From JAOUEA01 sp963825685 (GTDB taxonomy: Bacteria; Actinomycetota; UBA4738; HRBIN12): a stretch of DNA of 64,000 nucleotides. The stretch is from NCBI GenBank assembly GCA_963825685.1, contig CAWGUD010000021.1, positions 217,278 to 281,277 on the forward strand. Direction: 5' to 3'. Positions 1 through 8,793 of this stretch are shown here, one piece after another. Within the stretch, counting starts at the first letter, position 1; each line of letters opens with the position of its first letter. Position numbers and translations under genes: made by a program. Below the pieces are notes generated by a model. The model saw nothing but the letters and a program-made list of their open reading frames with translations. It had not been told where the DNA came from and searched no databases.

Positions 1-95
1 TTGTCAGCCGTCGCGATCGACACACCGACGAGACCGAGGGCGGTGACCGCGGCGAGGATCAGGGCGAGCGGGCGTCGGTGCCGGGGAAGGGCCAT
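1..95 (-). CDS. N-terminus of a secreted or membrane-anchored protein (partial)
   Basis: Only the first 31 codons lie in the window; the gene runs off the left edge. The ATG at 95 is followed by a basic stretch (MALPRHRR) and about 20 hydrophobic residues (LALILAAVTALGLVGV) ending near SIATAD, a typical export signal. No mature domain is visible, so no function can be given. A short inverted repeat lies directly upstream over the expected ribosome-binding region. Confidence 0.55.
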   Translation of the reverse strand, partial: MALPRHRRPLALILAAVTALGLVGVSIATAD

Positions 96-104
96 CGTCG
101 GTGT

Positions 105-119
105 TGTATCACCGATACA
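105..119. promoter_or_regulatory. Inverted repeat before the secreted protein gene
   Basis: TGTATC-ACC-GATACA gives perfect 6-bp arms around a 3-nt centre, about 10 bases upstream of the ATG at 95. The position suits an operator, but the repeat is short and no regulator gene is adjacent. Confidence 0.25.
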
Positions 120-155
120 CCGATGGCGGAACCTCCACGGCGATCTCGGCGATCT

Positions 156-473
156 TCAGCGGCCCTTGGCTCGCTGTCCCAGGAAGTACGCGGCCACGAA
201 CTGCACCGCTCCGAGCGTGAGGAACACCAGGTACAGCCACTGATACTCGCGGGCGTCGTCGACGAACGCGCGACCCCGCGTGTCCGTGAGCGCGTAGAGC
301 GCGAACGCCGCCGCCAGCACGAACCACATGCCGACGCGCCCCGTCACGAAGAGCGCGTAGAGCGCGAGGTCCGAGGCCCTCGTGCTCTCGTAGGGGGTGC
401 GGACCCAATGCACCAGCGAGCGCACGCCGAGCGCCGCGAAGACGAGCGCGGCCACGATCTCGATCGATTGCAC
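156..473 (-). CDS. Small integral membrane protein, unknown
   Basis: The protein has 105 residues and three likely membrane segments: near residues 5-22 (IVAALVFAALGVRSLV), 40-62 (ALFVTGRVGMWFVLAAAFALYAL) and 78-97 (LYLVFLTLGAVQFVAAYFLG). It ends in a basic tail (GQRAKGR). I recognise no family. It is transcribed away from the RAM-domain gene that begins at 548. Hydrophobic periodicity and the absence of a better frame support it as real. Confidence 0.6.
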   Translation of the reverse strand: MQSIEIVAALVFAALGVRSLVHWVRTPYESTRASDLALYALFVTGRVGMWFVLAAAFALYALTDTRGRAFVDDAREYQWLYLVFLTLGAVQFVAAYFLGQRAKGR

Positions 474-489
474 CCCGCAAGGATGCGCG

Positions 490-519
490 TTGCGCCGGGT
501 GAGCGTCCACGGCTAGCAT
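490..519 (+). promoter_or_regulatory. Sigma-A type promoter for the RAM-domain gene
   Basis: TTGCGC (490-495) and TAGCAT (514-519) are separated by 18 bases. The same two hexamers with the same spacing occur at 34937-34966 before the ABC transporter operon, which strengthens both calls. A purine-rich Shine-Dalgarno (GGAGGGGG) follows before the GTG at 548. Confidence 0.55.
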
Positions 520-547
520 CAGCCTCCCAACGAGCGGAGGGGGCACC

Positions 548-781
548 GTGGTTCACGCGTACATCCTGATCCAGACCGAGGTGGGCAAGGCCGCGGCGGT
601 CGCCGATGCCGTGCGTGCGATCGCCGGTGTCGCCGAGGCCGAGGACGTCACCGGCCCGTACGACGTGATCGTGCGCGCCGAGGCGAAGACCGTCGACGAG
701 CTGGGGAAGCTGGTCGTGGCCCGCATCCAGGCCGTCGAGGGCATCACGCGCACCCTGACCTGCCCGGTCGTGCACCTCTAG
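548..781 (+). CDS. Stand-alone Lrp/AsnC ligand-binding (RAM) domain protein
   Basis: The 77 residues match the C-terminal RAM domain of Lrp/AsnC regulators, a small alpha-beta dimerisation and amino-acid sensing fold, without the N-terminal helix-turn-helix. The pattern AYILIQTEVGK, then VxxxxEDVTGPYDVIVRAEAK and a terminal beta strand (TLTCPVVHL), is characteristic. Such proteins form ligand-binding oligomers or modulate partner regulators. The start is a GTG with a strong GGAGG Shine-Dalgarno. It converges on the D-Ala-D-Ala ligase gene, with 19 bases between the stops. Its specific ligand cannot be read from the sequence. Confidence 0.85.
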   Translation: MVHAYILIQTEVGKAAAVADAVRAIAGVAEAEDVTGPYDVIVRAEAKTVDELGKLVVARIQAVEGITRTLTCPVVHL

Positions 782-800
782 GGCACCCGCGCTCGGTCGG

Positions 801-1926
801 TCAGTCCGGCGGCGACTCGAGCTCGGGCGCCGTCGTCCGCTTCTGACGCTCGGCATCGTGGCGCTCGACGGCCAGGTCGATCAGCCGCTCGATCAGGTCG
901 CCGTAGCCGAGCCCGCTCGCGCCCCAGAGCTTCGGGTACATGCTGATCTCGGTGAACCCGGGGATCGTGTTGATCTCGTTGACGAACAGTTCGTCGCCGC
1001 GAAGGAAGAAGTCGACCCTCGCCATGCCCCAGCACTCGACCGCTCGGAACGCGGTCACCGCCATGCGCTGCACGCGCGCCTGCACCGTCGGGATCGACGT
1101 CGGCCGGGACGTCGAGACGGGCGCCCTCGGCGTCGAGGTACTTCGAGGCGTAGTCGTAGAACTCGTGACCCGTCGGCACGATCTCGCCGCAGACCGACGC
1201 GACCGGGTCGTCGTTGCCGAGCACCGCGCACTCGATCTCGCGCACGCCCTCGAAGCCCTGCTCGACCACGACCTTGCGGGCGAACCGGAACGCCTCGGCC
1301 ATCGAGGCGTCGAGCTCCCCGGCATCGTGGGCCTTCGTGATGCCCACCGACGAGCCGAGCGTCGCGGGCTTCACGAAGACCGGGAAGCCGAGCACCGCGA
1401 TCCGAGCCGCGACCCCTTCCGGATCCTCCTGCCACTCGGGCTCGCGCACCACGTCCCATGGGCCTACCGGCAACCCGGCGGCCGTGAACAGCACCTTCTG
1501 GATCGCCTTGTCCATGCCGATCGCCGAGCCGAGCACGCCGGCCCCCACGTACGGCACGTCGGCGAGCTCGAACATGCCCTGCACCGCGCCGTCCTCGCCC
1601 ATCGGACCGTGCAGGACGGGCAGCACCACGTCGATCGGGGCACGGGTGCCGTCGGCGGCGACGAGCTCGCGGCCGGCGCCCTCCCCCCCGAACGAGACCC
1701 CATCGCCCGCGCCCGACGTCACCTCGGGCATGCGCCCCGTCTCCGACGGCAGCGCCGGCGGCCCCGACATCAGGTGCCACGTTCCCTGCTTCGTGATGCC
1801 CACCGGCACCACGTCGAACCGTGCCGGATCGAGGGCGTCCATCACCGAGCGGGCGGAGATGCAGCTGATCTCGTGCTCGGCGGACCGACCCCCGAACAGC
1901 ACCACGATGCGGCGCCGCTCGCTCAC
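801..1926 (-). CDS. ddl: D-alanine--D-alanine ligase (one frame break)
   Basis: This ATP-grasp enzyme joins two D-alanines for peptidoglycan. The N-terminus RIVVLFGGRSAEHEISCISA carries the family's GGRSxEHE motif. Further on are LHGPMGEDGAVQGM, ATP-grasp elements (VFVKPATLGSSVGITKA) and the Mg-binding end VNEINTIPGFTEISMYPKLW. The reading frame breaks near 1086, inside DVDPD/VQARVQ. Removing one base restores about 374 residues, the usual length for the family. The GTG at 1926 overlaps the upstream metB stop by four bases (GTGA), so the two genes are translationally coupled. Confidence 0.9.
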
Positions 1927-3102
1927 ACCTTCTCCAGCGCTCGCTCGACGTCCTCGAGGATGTCCTCGATGTCCTCGATGCCGACGCTCACCCGCACGAG
2001 CCCGTCGGCGATGCCCGCGGCCCGTCGCGCGGCCGGGTCCATCTGCCGGTGCGTCGTCGAGGCGGCGTGGCCAACGAGGGTGTGCGTGCCACCGAGGCTC
2101 GTCGCGACCCACGCGAGCTCGAGCGCGTCGCAGAACCGCTGCCCGCCGTCGACGCCGCCCGCGACCTCGATCGCCATCATGCCGCCGAAGCCGCGCGCGA
2201 ACTGCCGCGCCGCCACCTCGTGCTGCGGGTGCGAGGCGAGACCCGGGTACCGCACACGCTCGATCTTGGGATGTCCTTCGAGGGCGGTCGCGAGCGCCAT
2301 CGCGTTGGCCGAGTGGCGATCCATGCGCACCGCGAGCGTCATCAGGCCACGCAGGCAGAGCCACGCCTCGAACGGGGCCATCGTGCCCCCCAGTGTCGAT
2401 CGCCACGTCGCGCAGCCGGTCGCGACCGGCCTCGCTCGTGCACACCACGCCCGCGATCAGGTCGTGGTGGCCGCCGACGTACTTCGTGGCCGAGTGGCAG
2501 ACGTAGTCGAATCCGTATGCGGCAGGCGTGCAGAGGTAGGGCGACGCGAACGTGTTGTCGACCGACGCGGGCACGCCGGCGTCGCGGCACGCCGCGCCGA
2601 GCGCCTCGAGGTCGGCGACGGTCACGTTCGGGTTCGCGATCGTCTCCACGTGGAACAGCGCCGCGCCCGGCAGGGCCGCTCGCACGGCATCGAGGTCGTG
2701 GGGATCGACGAGCGTGACCTCGACCCCGTTGCGAGGCAGCACGCGGGTGGCGAGGGCGTACGTGCCCCCGTACAGCTCGGGGCTCATGACCACGCGGTCT
2801 CCCGCGCCGGCGTGGGCCGCGAACACCGAGTGGATCCCGGCCATGCCGGAGGCGAAGCCGAACGCGGCCGCCGTGCCCTCGAGCGCGGCCATCTGCTGCT
2901 CGAACGCGGCGACCGTCGGGTTCCCGTACCCGCGGGTGTAGGTGTAGCCCGGGGCGCGGAACGCGATCGTCTCGGCGTAGGCCTCGGAGTCGGGGAAGCG
3001 GAACGTCGAGGTCTGGTACAGAGGCACGCTCGGCGTCTCCTGCTCGACCCTCGGCGTGGCGCCGTGCACAGCCTTCGTCGAGAACCCCCGGCCGTCGGTC
3101 AT
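1923..3102 (-). CDS. metB: Cystathionine gamma-synthase/lyase family PLP enzyme (one frame break)
   Basis: This is a Cys/Met-metabolism PLP-dependent enzyme of trans-sulfuration or methionine gamma-lyase type. Landmarks are YTYTRGYGNPT near residue 55, the substrate loop SGMAGIHSVF, and the PLP lysine in SATKYVGGH. The C-terminus has ATSLGGTHTLVGHAASTTH, typical of MetB/MegL proteins. A run of six C's at 2389-2394 (G's on the coding strand) shifts the frame between DTGG and TMAPFEAW; five would keep it open. The restored length of about 392 residues is normal. It precedes ddl with a 4-nt overlap. Synthase, lyase and MGL activities cannot be separated here. Confidence 0.85.
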
Positions 3103-3112
3103 GACTCGGAGC

Positions 3113-3772
3113 CTACCCGTCGTCGGACCAGCGCTTCGGGTACGCGTCCCGCAGGTCCTCGACCATCGCCGTGAGCACCGACATCAGATCGACGGTCATC
3201 GAGCGGAGCGCCTCGACGTCACCCACCTCGTCGCGCCGGCTCGAGAGATCGATCGGCGGTCCGACGCGCAACCAGACCGGACGTCCGAACTTCAGACTCC
3301 CCTTGCCGGACTTCTGCCACACCGCCTGCGACCCCCAGCTCGCGAGCGGCGTGATCGGCACCCCCGTGGCGAGCGAGAGTCGGACCACGCCGGTCTTCCC
3401 CCGCATCGGCAGATGGTCGGAGCGCTTCGTCACGGTGCCCTCGGGATAGATCATCACGAGCTCTCCGTCGGCGATCGATCGCTCGGCGGCGTCGAGCGCC
3501 GCGGTCGCGCTGCCCCTGCCACGCACCACCGGGATCTGCTTCGCGCCCTTGAACGCCAGGCCGACCACGGGGATGTGGAACAGCTCGTCCTTCGCGAGGA
3601 ACCGCGGGCGCCGGCCCGCCTTCATCACCGCGGACGCGTTCGTCAGCGGGTCGAGGTAGGAGATGTGGTTGCACGCCACGATCGCCGGACCGGTGGACGG
3701 GATGTGCTCGAGCCCCTCGTAGCGGAGCCGGAACCACCCACGGACCGGTGGGATCGAGACGGCCTTCGCCAC
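3113..3772 (-). CDS. plsC: 1-acyl-sn-glycerol-3-phosphate acyltransferase (PlsC family)
   Basis: This is a membrane-associated acyltransferase that makes phosphatidic acid. The HX4D catalytic motif is present as NHISYLDP near residue 36, and the glycerol-phosphate binding loop as YPEGTVTKR near residue 110. The length of 219 aa is normal for short actinobacterial PlsC proteins. Its stop lies 10 bases from the metB start region, in the same orientation, so a plsC-metB-ddl transcription unit is plausible. Confidence 0.9.
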   Translation of the reverse strand: MAKAVSIPPVRGWFRLRYEGLEHIPSTGPAIVACNHISYLDPLTNASAVMKAGRRPRFLAKDELFHIPVVGLAFKGAKQIPVVRGRGSATAALDAAERSIADGELVMIYPEGTVTKRSDHLPMRGKTGVVRLSLATGVPITPLASWGSQAVWQKSGKGSLKFGRPVWLRVGPPIDLSSRRDEVGDVEALRSMTVDLMSVLTAMVEDLRDAYPKRWSDDG

Positions 3773-3879
3773 GTGGTACCAGGGCTCGGCCAGCGATCGG
3801 TCCTTTCCGTCGGGCCGCGACGGCGCGGCGTCGGAAGCCTATCGCGGGCACACGGGCGACCGAGCGTCGAGGCAGCCGC

Positions 3880-3885
3880 TAGGCT
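3880..3885 (+). promoter_or_regulatory. -10 element of a probably leaderless cofC transcript
   Basis: TAGGCT ends 8 bases before the GTG start at 3894, which would place the transcription start at or next to the start codon. There is no Shine-Dalgarno in this gap. Leaderless mRNAs are common in actinobacteria. No convincing -35 is visible. Confidence 0.4.
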
Positions 3886-3893
3886 GGCGCGTC

Positions 3894-4538
3894 GTGCGTG
3901 TGATCGCCCTGCCCGTCAAGTCGCTGCCCGAATCCAAGGGGCGCCTCGATCCGGTGTTGTCGCCGCTCGAGCGCGGTGCCCTCACGCTCGCCATGCTCGA
4001 GGACGTGCTCGACGTCACCCTCGAGCTGGGCGGATGGCAGACGTGGGTGGTCTCGCCCGACGAGGCCGTGCTGGAGATCGCGATGTCGCGGGGGGCGCAC
4101 GCGGTCGAGGAGGAGCAACCGCCGCTCTCCAACGCGATCCGCCAGGTCGAGGAGGAGGCTGAGGGGCGATCGGTCGACACCCTCGCGGTGCTGCTTCCCG
4201 ACACGCCCCTGGTGACCCACGTCGCGCTCACGAGGGCGCTCCGCACGCTCGGCGCCGTCGTCGTCGCGCCGTCGGCCGACGAGACCGGGACGAACCTGCT
4301 GATCCGTCGCCCCCCCGCGGCGATCGATGCGCGCTTCGGGCCCGACTCCTACCGCCGGCATCTGCAGGGGGCGGCCGAGGCCGACGTGCCGACCGCCGTC
4401 GTCGACGTGCCGGAGCTCGCGTTCGACCTCGACCTCCCGAGCGATATCCTCACCGTGCTGGAGTCGCGCCACGAGGGACGGACGCTGCAGGTCTGCCGCG
4501 ACCTCGACCTCGGGGCGCGGATCGCCACCCGGACCTAG
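3894..4538 (+). CDS. cofC: 2-phospho-L-lactate (or PEP) guanylyltransferase, F420 biosynthesis
   Basis: CofC activates the C3 phospho-acid with GTP at the start of coenzyme F420 assembly. The 214-aa protein begins VIALPVKSLPESKGRLDPVLSP, the nucleotide-binding K-S-x-x-x-K-x-R-L signature. It also has LLPDTPLVT and the ETGTNLL loop that corresponds to the usual GGTNAL. It is the only F420-synthesis gene in the window. It fits the F420-type LLM oxidoreductase at 31960. Confidence 0.9.
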   Translation: MRVIALPVKSLPESKGRLDPVLSPLERGALTLAMLEDVLDVTLELGGWQTWVVSPDEAVLEIAMSRGAHAVEEEQPPLSNAIRQVEEEAEGRSVDTLAVLLPDTPLVTHVALTRALRTLGAVVVAPSADETGTNLLIRRPPAAIDARFGPDSYRRHLQGAAEADVPTAVVDVPELAFDLDLPSDILTVLESRHEGRTLQVCRDLDLGARIATRT

Positions 4539-4554
4539 AGGAGACGAACGACCG

Positions 4555-4764
4555 ATGGCGCAGGGCACGATCAAGGAGTTCGACCTGGCGGGCGTCACCG
4601 GCTCGCTGCTGATGGACGACCGCACCGAGGTGGCGATCGACGCCACGTCGCTCGAGCGCTCCGGCATCCTCACGCTGCGACTGGGCCAGCGCGTCGCGTT
4701 CGACCTCGAGGAGGCCGAGGGCGGCCCGGTGGCGCGCGGGCTGCGCCTCGTCACGTTCGAGTGA
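4555..4764 (+). CDS. Cold-shock-like (OB-fold) small protein
   Basis: The 69-residue protein begins MAQGTIKEFDLAGVTGSLLM and ends RGLRLVTFE. The opening G-T-I-K-E-F and closing A-R-G-L match the first and last strands of the cold-shock domain, but the usual aromatic RNP motifs (KGFGFI, VFVHY) are absent. Nucleic-acid binding is therefore uncertain. A strong AGAGGAGA Shine-Dalgarno sits 12 bases before the ATG. The gene lies 16 bases downstream of cofC and is probably co-transcribed with it. Confidence 0.7.
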   Translation: MAQGTIKEFDLAGVTGSLLMDDRTEVAIDATSLERSGILTLRLGQRVAFDLEEAEGGPVARGLRLVTFE

Positions 4765-4772
4765 CCGCTCGA

Positions 4773-4792
4773 CCGGACCGCTCGCGGTCCGG
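4773..4792. terminator. Hairpin between convergent genes
   Basis: CCGGACCG-CTCG-CGGTCCGG forms a perfect 8-bp stem with a 4-nt loop in the 36-bp gap between the cold-shock-like gene (+) and the HU gene (-). It has no T-tract, so it may serve as a bidirectional GC-rich terminator. Confidence 0.5.
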
Positions 4793-4800
4793 CCCGACGA

Positions 4801-5091
4801 TCAGGCGTCGGACGTCGTCACGACCTGTTCGCGGAACTCCTTGCCCGGCGTGAACGCCGGGAGGTCGCGTGCCGGCACGACGATCGGGATCTGCGGTCTG
4901 CGCGGGTTCCGTGCGATGCGCTCGTTGCGATGCCTGCGTTCGAAGGTGCCGAAGTCGGCGAGGGTGACGCGCTCGCCTCGGACGACGGAGTCCCGGATCG
5001 AATCGATCATCGCATCGATCGCCCGACCTGCATCGGCCTTCGAAAGGCCGGTGCGTCTGGAGACCTCTGCGACCAAGCCACCCTTGTTCAT
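4801..5091 (-). CDS. hup: HU-family nucleoid DNA-binding protein
   Basis: HU dimers bend DNA and compact the nucleoid. The 96-residue protein starts MNKGGLVAEVSRRTGLSKAD and contains the family core VTLADFGTFERRHRNERIARNP, with the DNA-contacting beta arm RNPRRPQIPI. It lacks the long lysine/alanine-rich tail of mycobacterial and streptomycete HupB/HupS, so it is the short form. GGAGGGAGC lies a few bases upstream of the ATG. Confidence 0.93.
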   Translation of the reverse strand: MNKGGLVAEVSRRTGLSKADAGRAIDAMIDSIRDSVVRGERVTLADFGTFERRHRNERIARNPRRPQIPIVVPARDLPAFTPGKEFREQVVTTSDA

Positions 5092-5242
5092 GGCTGCTCC
5101 CTCCGGTCGTGCAAGGGTTCCGAGCCTCCACCGTAGTCCTCCGAGCACACGACGGTCAAACCTCGGGGCCGTGAACGCGGTTGCGGCGCAGGCTGGGTCG
5201 GGGACGGCGCCGGGCATCCTGGCTGATGGTGCCCCCCGTTGT

Positions 5243-5248
5243 TAGCAT
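5243..5248 (+). promoter_or_regulatory. -10 element of tRNA-Gln
   Basis: TAGCAT ends 13 bases before the mature 5' end of tRNA-Gln. It is identical to the -10 boxes at 514 and 34961. The -35 region is not convincing. Confidence 0.4.
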
Positions 5249-5261
5249 GCTCGGGCCACGT

Positions 5262-5332
5262 TGGGGCGTGGTGTAACGGCAGCACGACAGGTTCTGGCCC
5301 TGTTAGTCGAGGTTCGAATCCTTGCGCCCCAG
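5262..5332 (+). tRNA. tRNA-Gln (anticodon CUG)
   Basis: The acceptor stem TGGGGCG pairs with CGCCCCA (7 bp). The anticodon arm ACAGG-TTCTGGC-CCTGT places CTG at positions 34-36. The T-loop is GTTCGAATC. The U1-A72 opening pair and G73 are typical of tRNA-Gln. The CCA end is not encoded. It decodes CAG, the predominant Gln codon in this GC-rich genome. Confidence 0.93.
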
Positions 5333-5346
5333 CTCGCGCCGCTCGC

Positions 5347-6986
5347 TCAGCCGATGCCCGGATACGGGTCGAGCACGAGCGGCGGCAGCGGCTCCTGCGA
5401 GAAGTCGAAGCTGCGAGCGAGATCGCCGAGCGCCTCGACCTCCTCGCGCACGGTCGGACGTGCGTCGGGCCACCCGTCGGTCTCGGGGTCCAGGCGCTGT
5501 CCGCCCAGGAAGCGGTCCTCGATCAGCTTCAGGTAGGCGTCGTAGCTGAGCGTCTGCGAGTCGATGTAGCCCGGTCGCGCCCAGGGGCTGATCACGAACG
5601 AGGGCACGCGCAACCCCCAGCCGTTCTCGTCGATCACGGGCGGCAGCACGTGGTCGTAGAAGCCGCCCCAGTCGTCCCACGTCACGAAGATCGCGGTCCG
5701 CAGCCACTGCTCCTCGGGCCCCTGCATCACGGCGTTGACGATCTCGGTCACCCATGCCTGCCCCTCGGCGATCGAGTGCGGGCGGGTGCTCGGCGCGCCC
5801 CTCGGTGGGCATCACCCACGAGACGCTCGGCAGCGTGCCCTCGCGCGCCGCCTCGAGGAAGTCGGTGTTCGGGAGCACGTTGTCGAGCTGGCCGGTCACG
5901 TCGACCGTGCGGAAGCCGGGCAGCGGGTTCTGCACGGCGCGCGTCTCGGTCGCCTCGAAGTCCTGACACGGCGCGACGACGCAGCTGCCCGGGCCGACGA
6001 AGTAGCCCCACGACACGCCCGCCTTGTAGAGCAGCCACGTGATGTCGGCCCAGATGTAGGGCAGGGGCTCGCCGGCGTCCGGCGTCCAGTTCTTCGACGT
6101 GAGCCCGGGCCGCTTGCCCGGGTTCCGCTGGTCGCTGACGCAGGCCATCGGATCGTCGGGCACCGGGCATCTCGCGGACCACCCCGAGATCAGGAACAGG
6201 TGGGCCGGGAGCGTCCACGAGTCGGTCGGGGCGAACATGCGGTCGTGCAGGGTGTACGTCTCGGCGTACTTCCAGTAGTTCGGGATCTCGCGGGCCGTGT
6301 GGTAGCCCATCAGGTCGGGCGTGCGCGCCCCGTCGGGGCCCGACGTCGTCTTCGGGCACGGGGGCACCGTCGGGTCCTTCTCGCATCCGTTGCCCTTGAT
6401 GCGGAACGCGCGCACGAACCCGTTCATGCGTCCGCCGGCGATCGAGATCTGCGACGCGAACTCGCCGTGGGGCCCACCCGAGTCGAACAGGTTGCGGTCG
6501 TGGTAGGGCCGGTGGCAGATGTCGCGTGCGGGGTCGGGCACGCAGACGCTCGGCCGGCCGCTCTCGTCCATCGGGATGCCGTCGGCCCCCGGGAACGTGC
6601 CGAAGTAGTGGTCGAACGACCGGTTCTCCTGCACGAGGAACACGAGGTGGTCGAGGTTCATGATGCCGGCCGCCGGGTCGAACGGACGGAAGGGATCGGC
6701 CACCGGCTTGCAGCTCGGGCGGGTCCCGCAGTGGACGCGTGTCGACCCCGATCGGGGCGCGCTCGGGAGCGACGGGGAAGCGGTCGGGCACGAGGAACGG
6801 GAGCGGGACCTCGCCCGTCGGCTCCGGCCGCGCGCGAGCGGGTTCGGGCGTCGGTGACACGGGGGCGCTCGCCGTCGTGCCCGGCGGGTCGGCGTCCGCG
6901 GAGACGCACGCGACCGCCACGATGCCGACCACGACCAGGACGGCGGCGGGTCGCCAGCGCAGCAGGGAGCCGCTCACTCGAGCCAT
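5347..6986 (-). CDS. Phospholipase C/acid phosphatase-like phosphoesterase, lipoprotein (two frame breaks)
   Basis: This belongs to the phosphoesterase family (PF04185; alkaline-phosphatase-like fold), whose members hydrolyse phospholipids or phosphomonoesters outside the cell. An N-terminal lipobox (GIVAVAC) predicts a lipoprotein with a Pro/Thr-rich linker. Catalytic-core motifs are QENRSFDHYFGTFPGADG, DSWTLPAHLFLISGWSA and VTWDDWGGFYDHVLPP. The intact paralogue next door shows that one extra base near 6704 and another near 5780 break the frame. Corrected length is about 546 aa. It lies head-to-tail with the paralogue and probably arose by tandem duplication. Confidence 0.85.
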
Positions 6987-7053
6987 CGCGCGATCGTAGC
7001 CTGCCAGTGGTGCCCGGCTGAACAACCAGGCTCGATCGACCTGCGGCGCCGGC

Positions 7054-8691
7054 TCAGCCCCGGAACGGCCAGGGGTCGACCACGAGCGGTGGCAACGGCT
7101 CCTGCGTGAAGTCGAAGTCGAGGGCGAGGTCGCCGAGCAGCTTCACCTCTTCGCGCACCGTGGGGCGAGAGTCCGGCCACCCGTCGGTCTCGGGGTCGAG
7201 GCGCTCCCCACCGAGGAAGCGGTCCTCGATCAGCTTCAGGTAGGCGTCGTAGCTGAGGGTCTGGGAGTCGATGAAGCCGGGTTTCGCCCACGGGCTGATC
7301 ACCATCGACGGCACCCGCAGCCCCCACCCGTTCTCGTCGACCACCGGCGGTTTCACGTGGTCGTAGAAGCCGCCCCAGTCGTCCCACGTGAGGAAGATCG
7401 CCGTGCGCATCCACTGCTCCTCGGGGCCTTCCATGATCGCGTTGATCGCCTTGGCCACGTAGGCCTGTCCCACCTCGATCGAGTCGGGCGGGTGCTCCCC
7501 CTTGTCCTGCTCGGGCATGAACCACGAGACGCTCGGCAGGTCGCCGTTGCGCGCGTCGCGGATGAACTCCGTGTTCGGCCTGATGTTGTCGAGCTGGCCG
7601 GTCGCGGCCGTCGCGGTGAACCCGGGCAGCGGATTCTGCACCGGCGCCGTGAGGATGCCCTCGAGGTGCTCGCAGGGCGGGGCGACGCACGTGCCCTCGC
7701 CGACGTAGTAGCCCCAACTCACGCCCGCCTTGTAGAGGAGCCAGGTGATCGGAGCCCACACGTAGGGCCGGGGCTCGCCCATCTTCGGCGCCCAGATCTT
7801 CGAGGGCTCGTCGGCGTAGATGCCGCCGGGGAACTTCTGATCCGACGAGCACGACATCGGGTCGTCGAGGTCGCTGCAGGTGGCCGACCAGGCCGAGATC
7901 AGGAACAGGTGCGCGGGCAGGGTCCACGAGTCCGTCGGCGCGAACATGCGGTCGTGCAGCGTGAACGTCTCGGCGTACTTCCAGTAGATCGGGAGCTCCT
8001 CGTCCGTGTGGTAGCCCATCACGTCGGGTTGACCCTGCGGACCGTCGACGGCCTGCGGGCAGGGCTTCTCGTCGGGGTGCTTGTCGCACCCGTTGCCGAT
8101 CACGCGCCGAGCCTCGACGAAGCCGTCCATCGCCCCGCCGTTGATCGAGATCTCGCTGCCCACCTCGCCGTGCGGACCGCCCTGATCGATGAAGTTCGTG
8201 TCGTGGTACGGGCGGTGGCACCCGCCTTGCTCGGGATCGGGCAGGCAGACCTTGGGCCGGCCCTTCGCGTCCATGGGGATGCCGTCGGCGCCGGGGAAGG
8301 TGCCGAAGTAGTGATCGAACGACCGGTTCTCGAGCACGATGAAGACCAGGTGATCGAGGTTCATGATGCCGGCCGCAGGATCGAACGGTCGCGAACGGTC
8401 GGCCGCGGCCTGTAGCTCGGGCGGCGACCGCAGCGGCTGCGTGTCGACCCCCTTCGGGGCCAGGGCCGGATCGGGTTCGCTCACGAGGCTCGGCGCACCG
8501 AGCACGTCGGTCGGCTCGATCCAGTCCGAGTCGGAGGGCTCCGCGGCGACCGTGGTGGACGGATCGGGCGGCTCCGATGGAGCGCTCGACGTCGCCGACG
8601 TCGTCGGCACGTCGTCGGACGTGCATGCCATCGCGACGAGTCCGGCGACCGTGAGCAGCGCAACGACGGCGAGGGCACGGCGGGAACGCAT
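7054..8691 (-). CDS. Phospholipase C/acid phosphatase-like phosphoesterase, lipoprotein (intact paralogue)
   Basis: The reading frame is intact at about 545 aa. The signal peptide MRSRRALAVVALLTVAGLVA ends in a lipobox (VAMAC), followed by a Ser/Thr/Asp-rich linker of about 80 residues. The PF04185 core then has LENRSFDHYFGTFPGADG, PTDSWTLPAHLFLISAWSA and LTWDDWGGFYDHVKPP. It is probably anchored outside the membrane and acts on phospholipid or organic phosphate; the substrate is unknown. I chose the second ATG (8691) because a TAGCAT -10 box at 8702-8707 overlaps the alternative ATG at 8703. Confidence 0.87.
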   Translation of the reverse strand: MRSRRALAVVALLTVAGLVAMACTSDDVPTTSATSSAPSEPPDPSTTVAAEPSDSDWIEPTDVLGAPSLVSEPDPALAPKGVDTQPLRSPPELQAAADRSRPFDPAAGIMNLDHLVFIVLENRSFDHYFGTFPGADGIPMDAKGRPKVCLPDPEQGGCHRPYHDTNFIDQGGPHGEVGSEISINGGAMDGFVEARRVIGNGCDKHPDEKPCPQAVDGPQGQPDVMGYHTDEELPIYWKYAETFTLHDRMFAPTDSWTLPAHLFLISAWSATCSDLDDPMSCSSDQKFPGGIYADEPSKIWAPKMGEPRPYVWAPITWLLYKAGVSWGYYVGEGTCVAPPCEHLEGILTAPVQNPLPGFTATAATGQLDNIRPNTEFIRDARNGDLPSVSWFMPEQDKGEHPPDSIEVGQAYVAKAINAIMEGPEEQWMRTAIFLTWDDWGGFYDHVKPPVVDENGWGLRVPSMVISPWAKPGFIDSQTLSYDAYLKLIEDRFLGGERLDPETDGWPDSRPTVREEVKLLGDLALDFDFTQEPLPPLVVDPWPFRG

Positions 8692-8701
8692 GTGACGGCC
8701 C

Positions 8702-8749
8702 ATGCTAGACGGTCCCCGTCGGCGACGGCCGCATGAGCGCCGCTACGAT
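8702..8749. promoter_or_regulatory. Divergent promoter region, phosphoesterase (-) and icd (+)
   Basis: On the minus strand TAGCAT (8702-8707) lies about 10 bases before the ATG at 8691, implying an almost leaderless mRNA. On the plus strand TACGAT (8744-8749) precedes a leader of about 40 nt that ends in GAGGAGG before the icd GTG at 8794. No clear -35 boxes are seen. Confidence 0.4.
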
Positions 8750-8793
8750 GAGGACCGACTTCGACCCGCGTACCGAACCACGAGGAGGCCCGC

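Noticed and set aside
940..3174. A 744-codon open frame on the plus strand opposite ddl and metB
   Set aside because: It is antisense to two clearly conserved genes, rich in Arg/His/Pro and without domain motifs. High-GC DNA produces such shadow frames.
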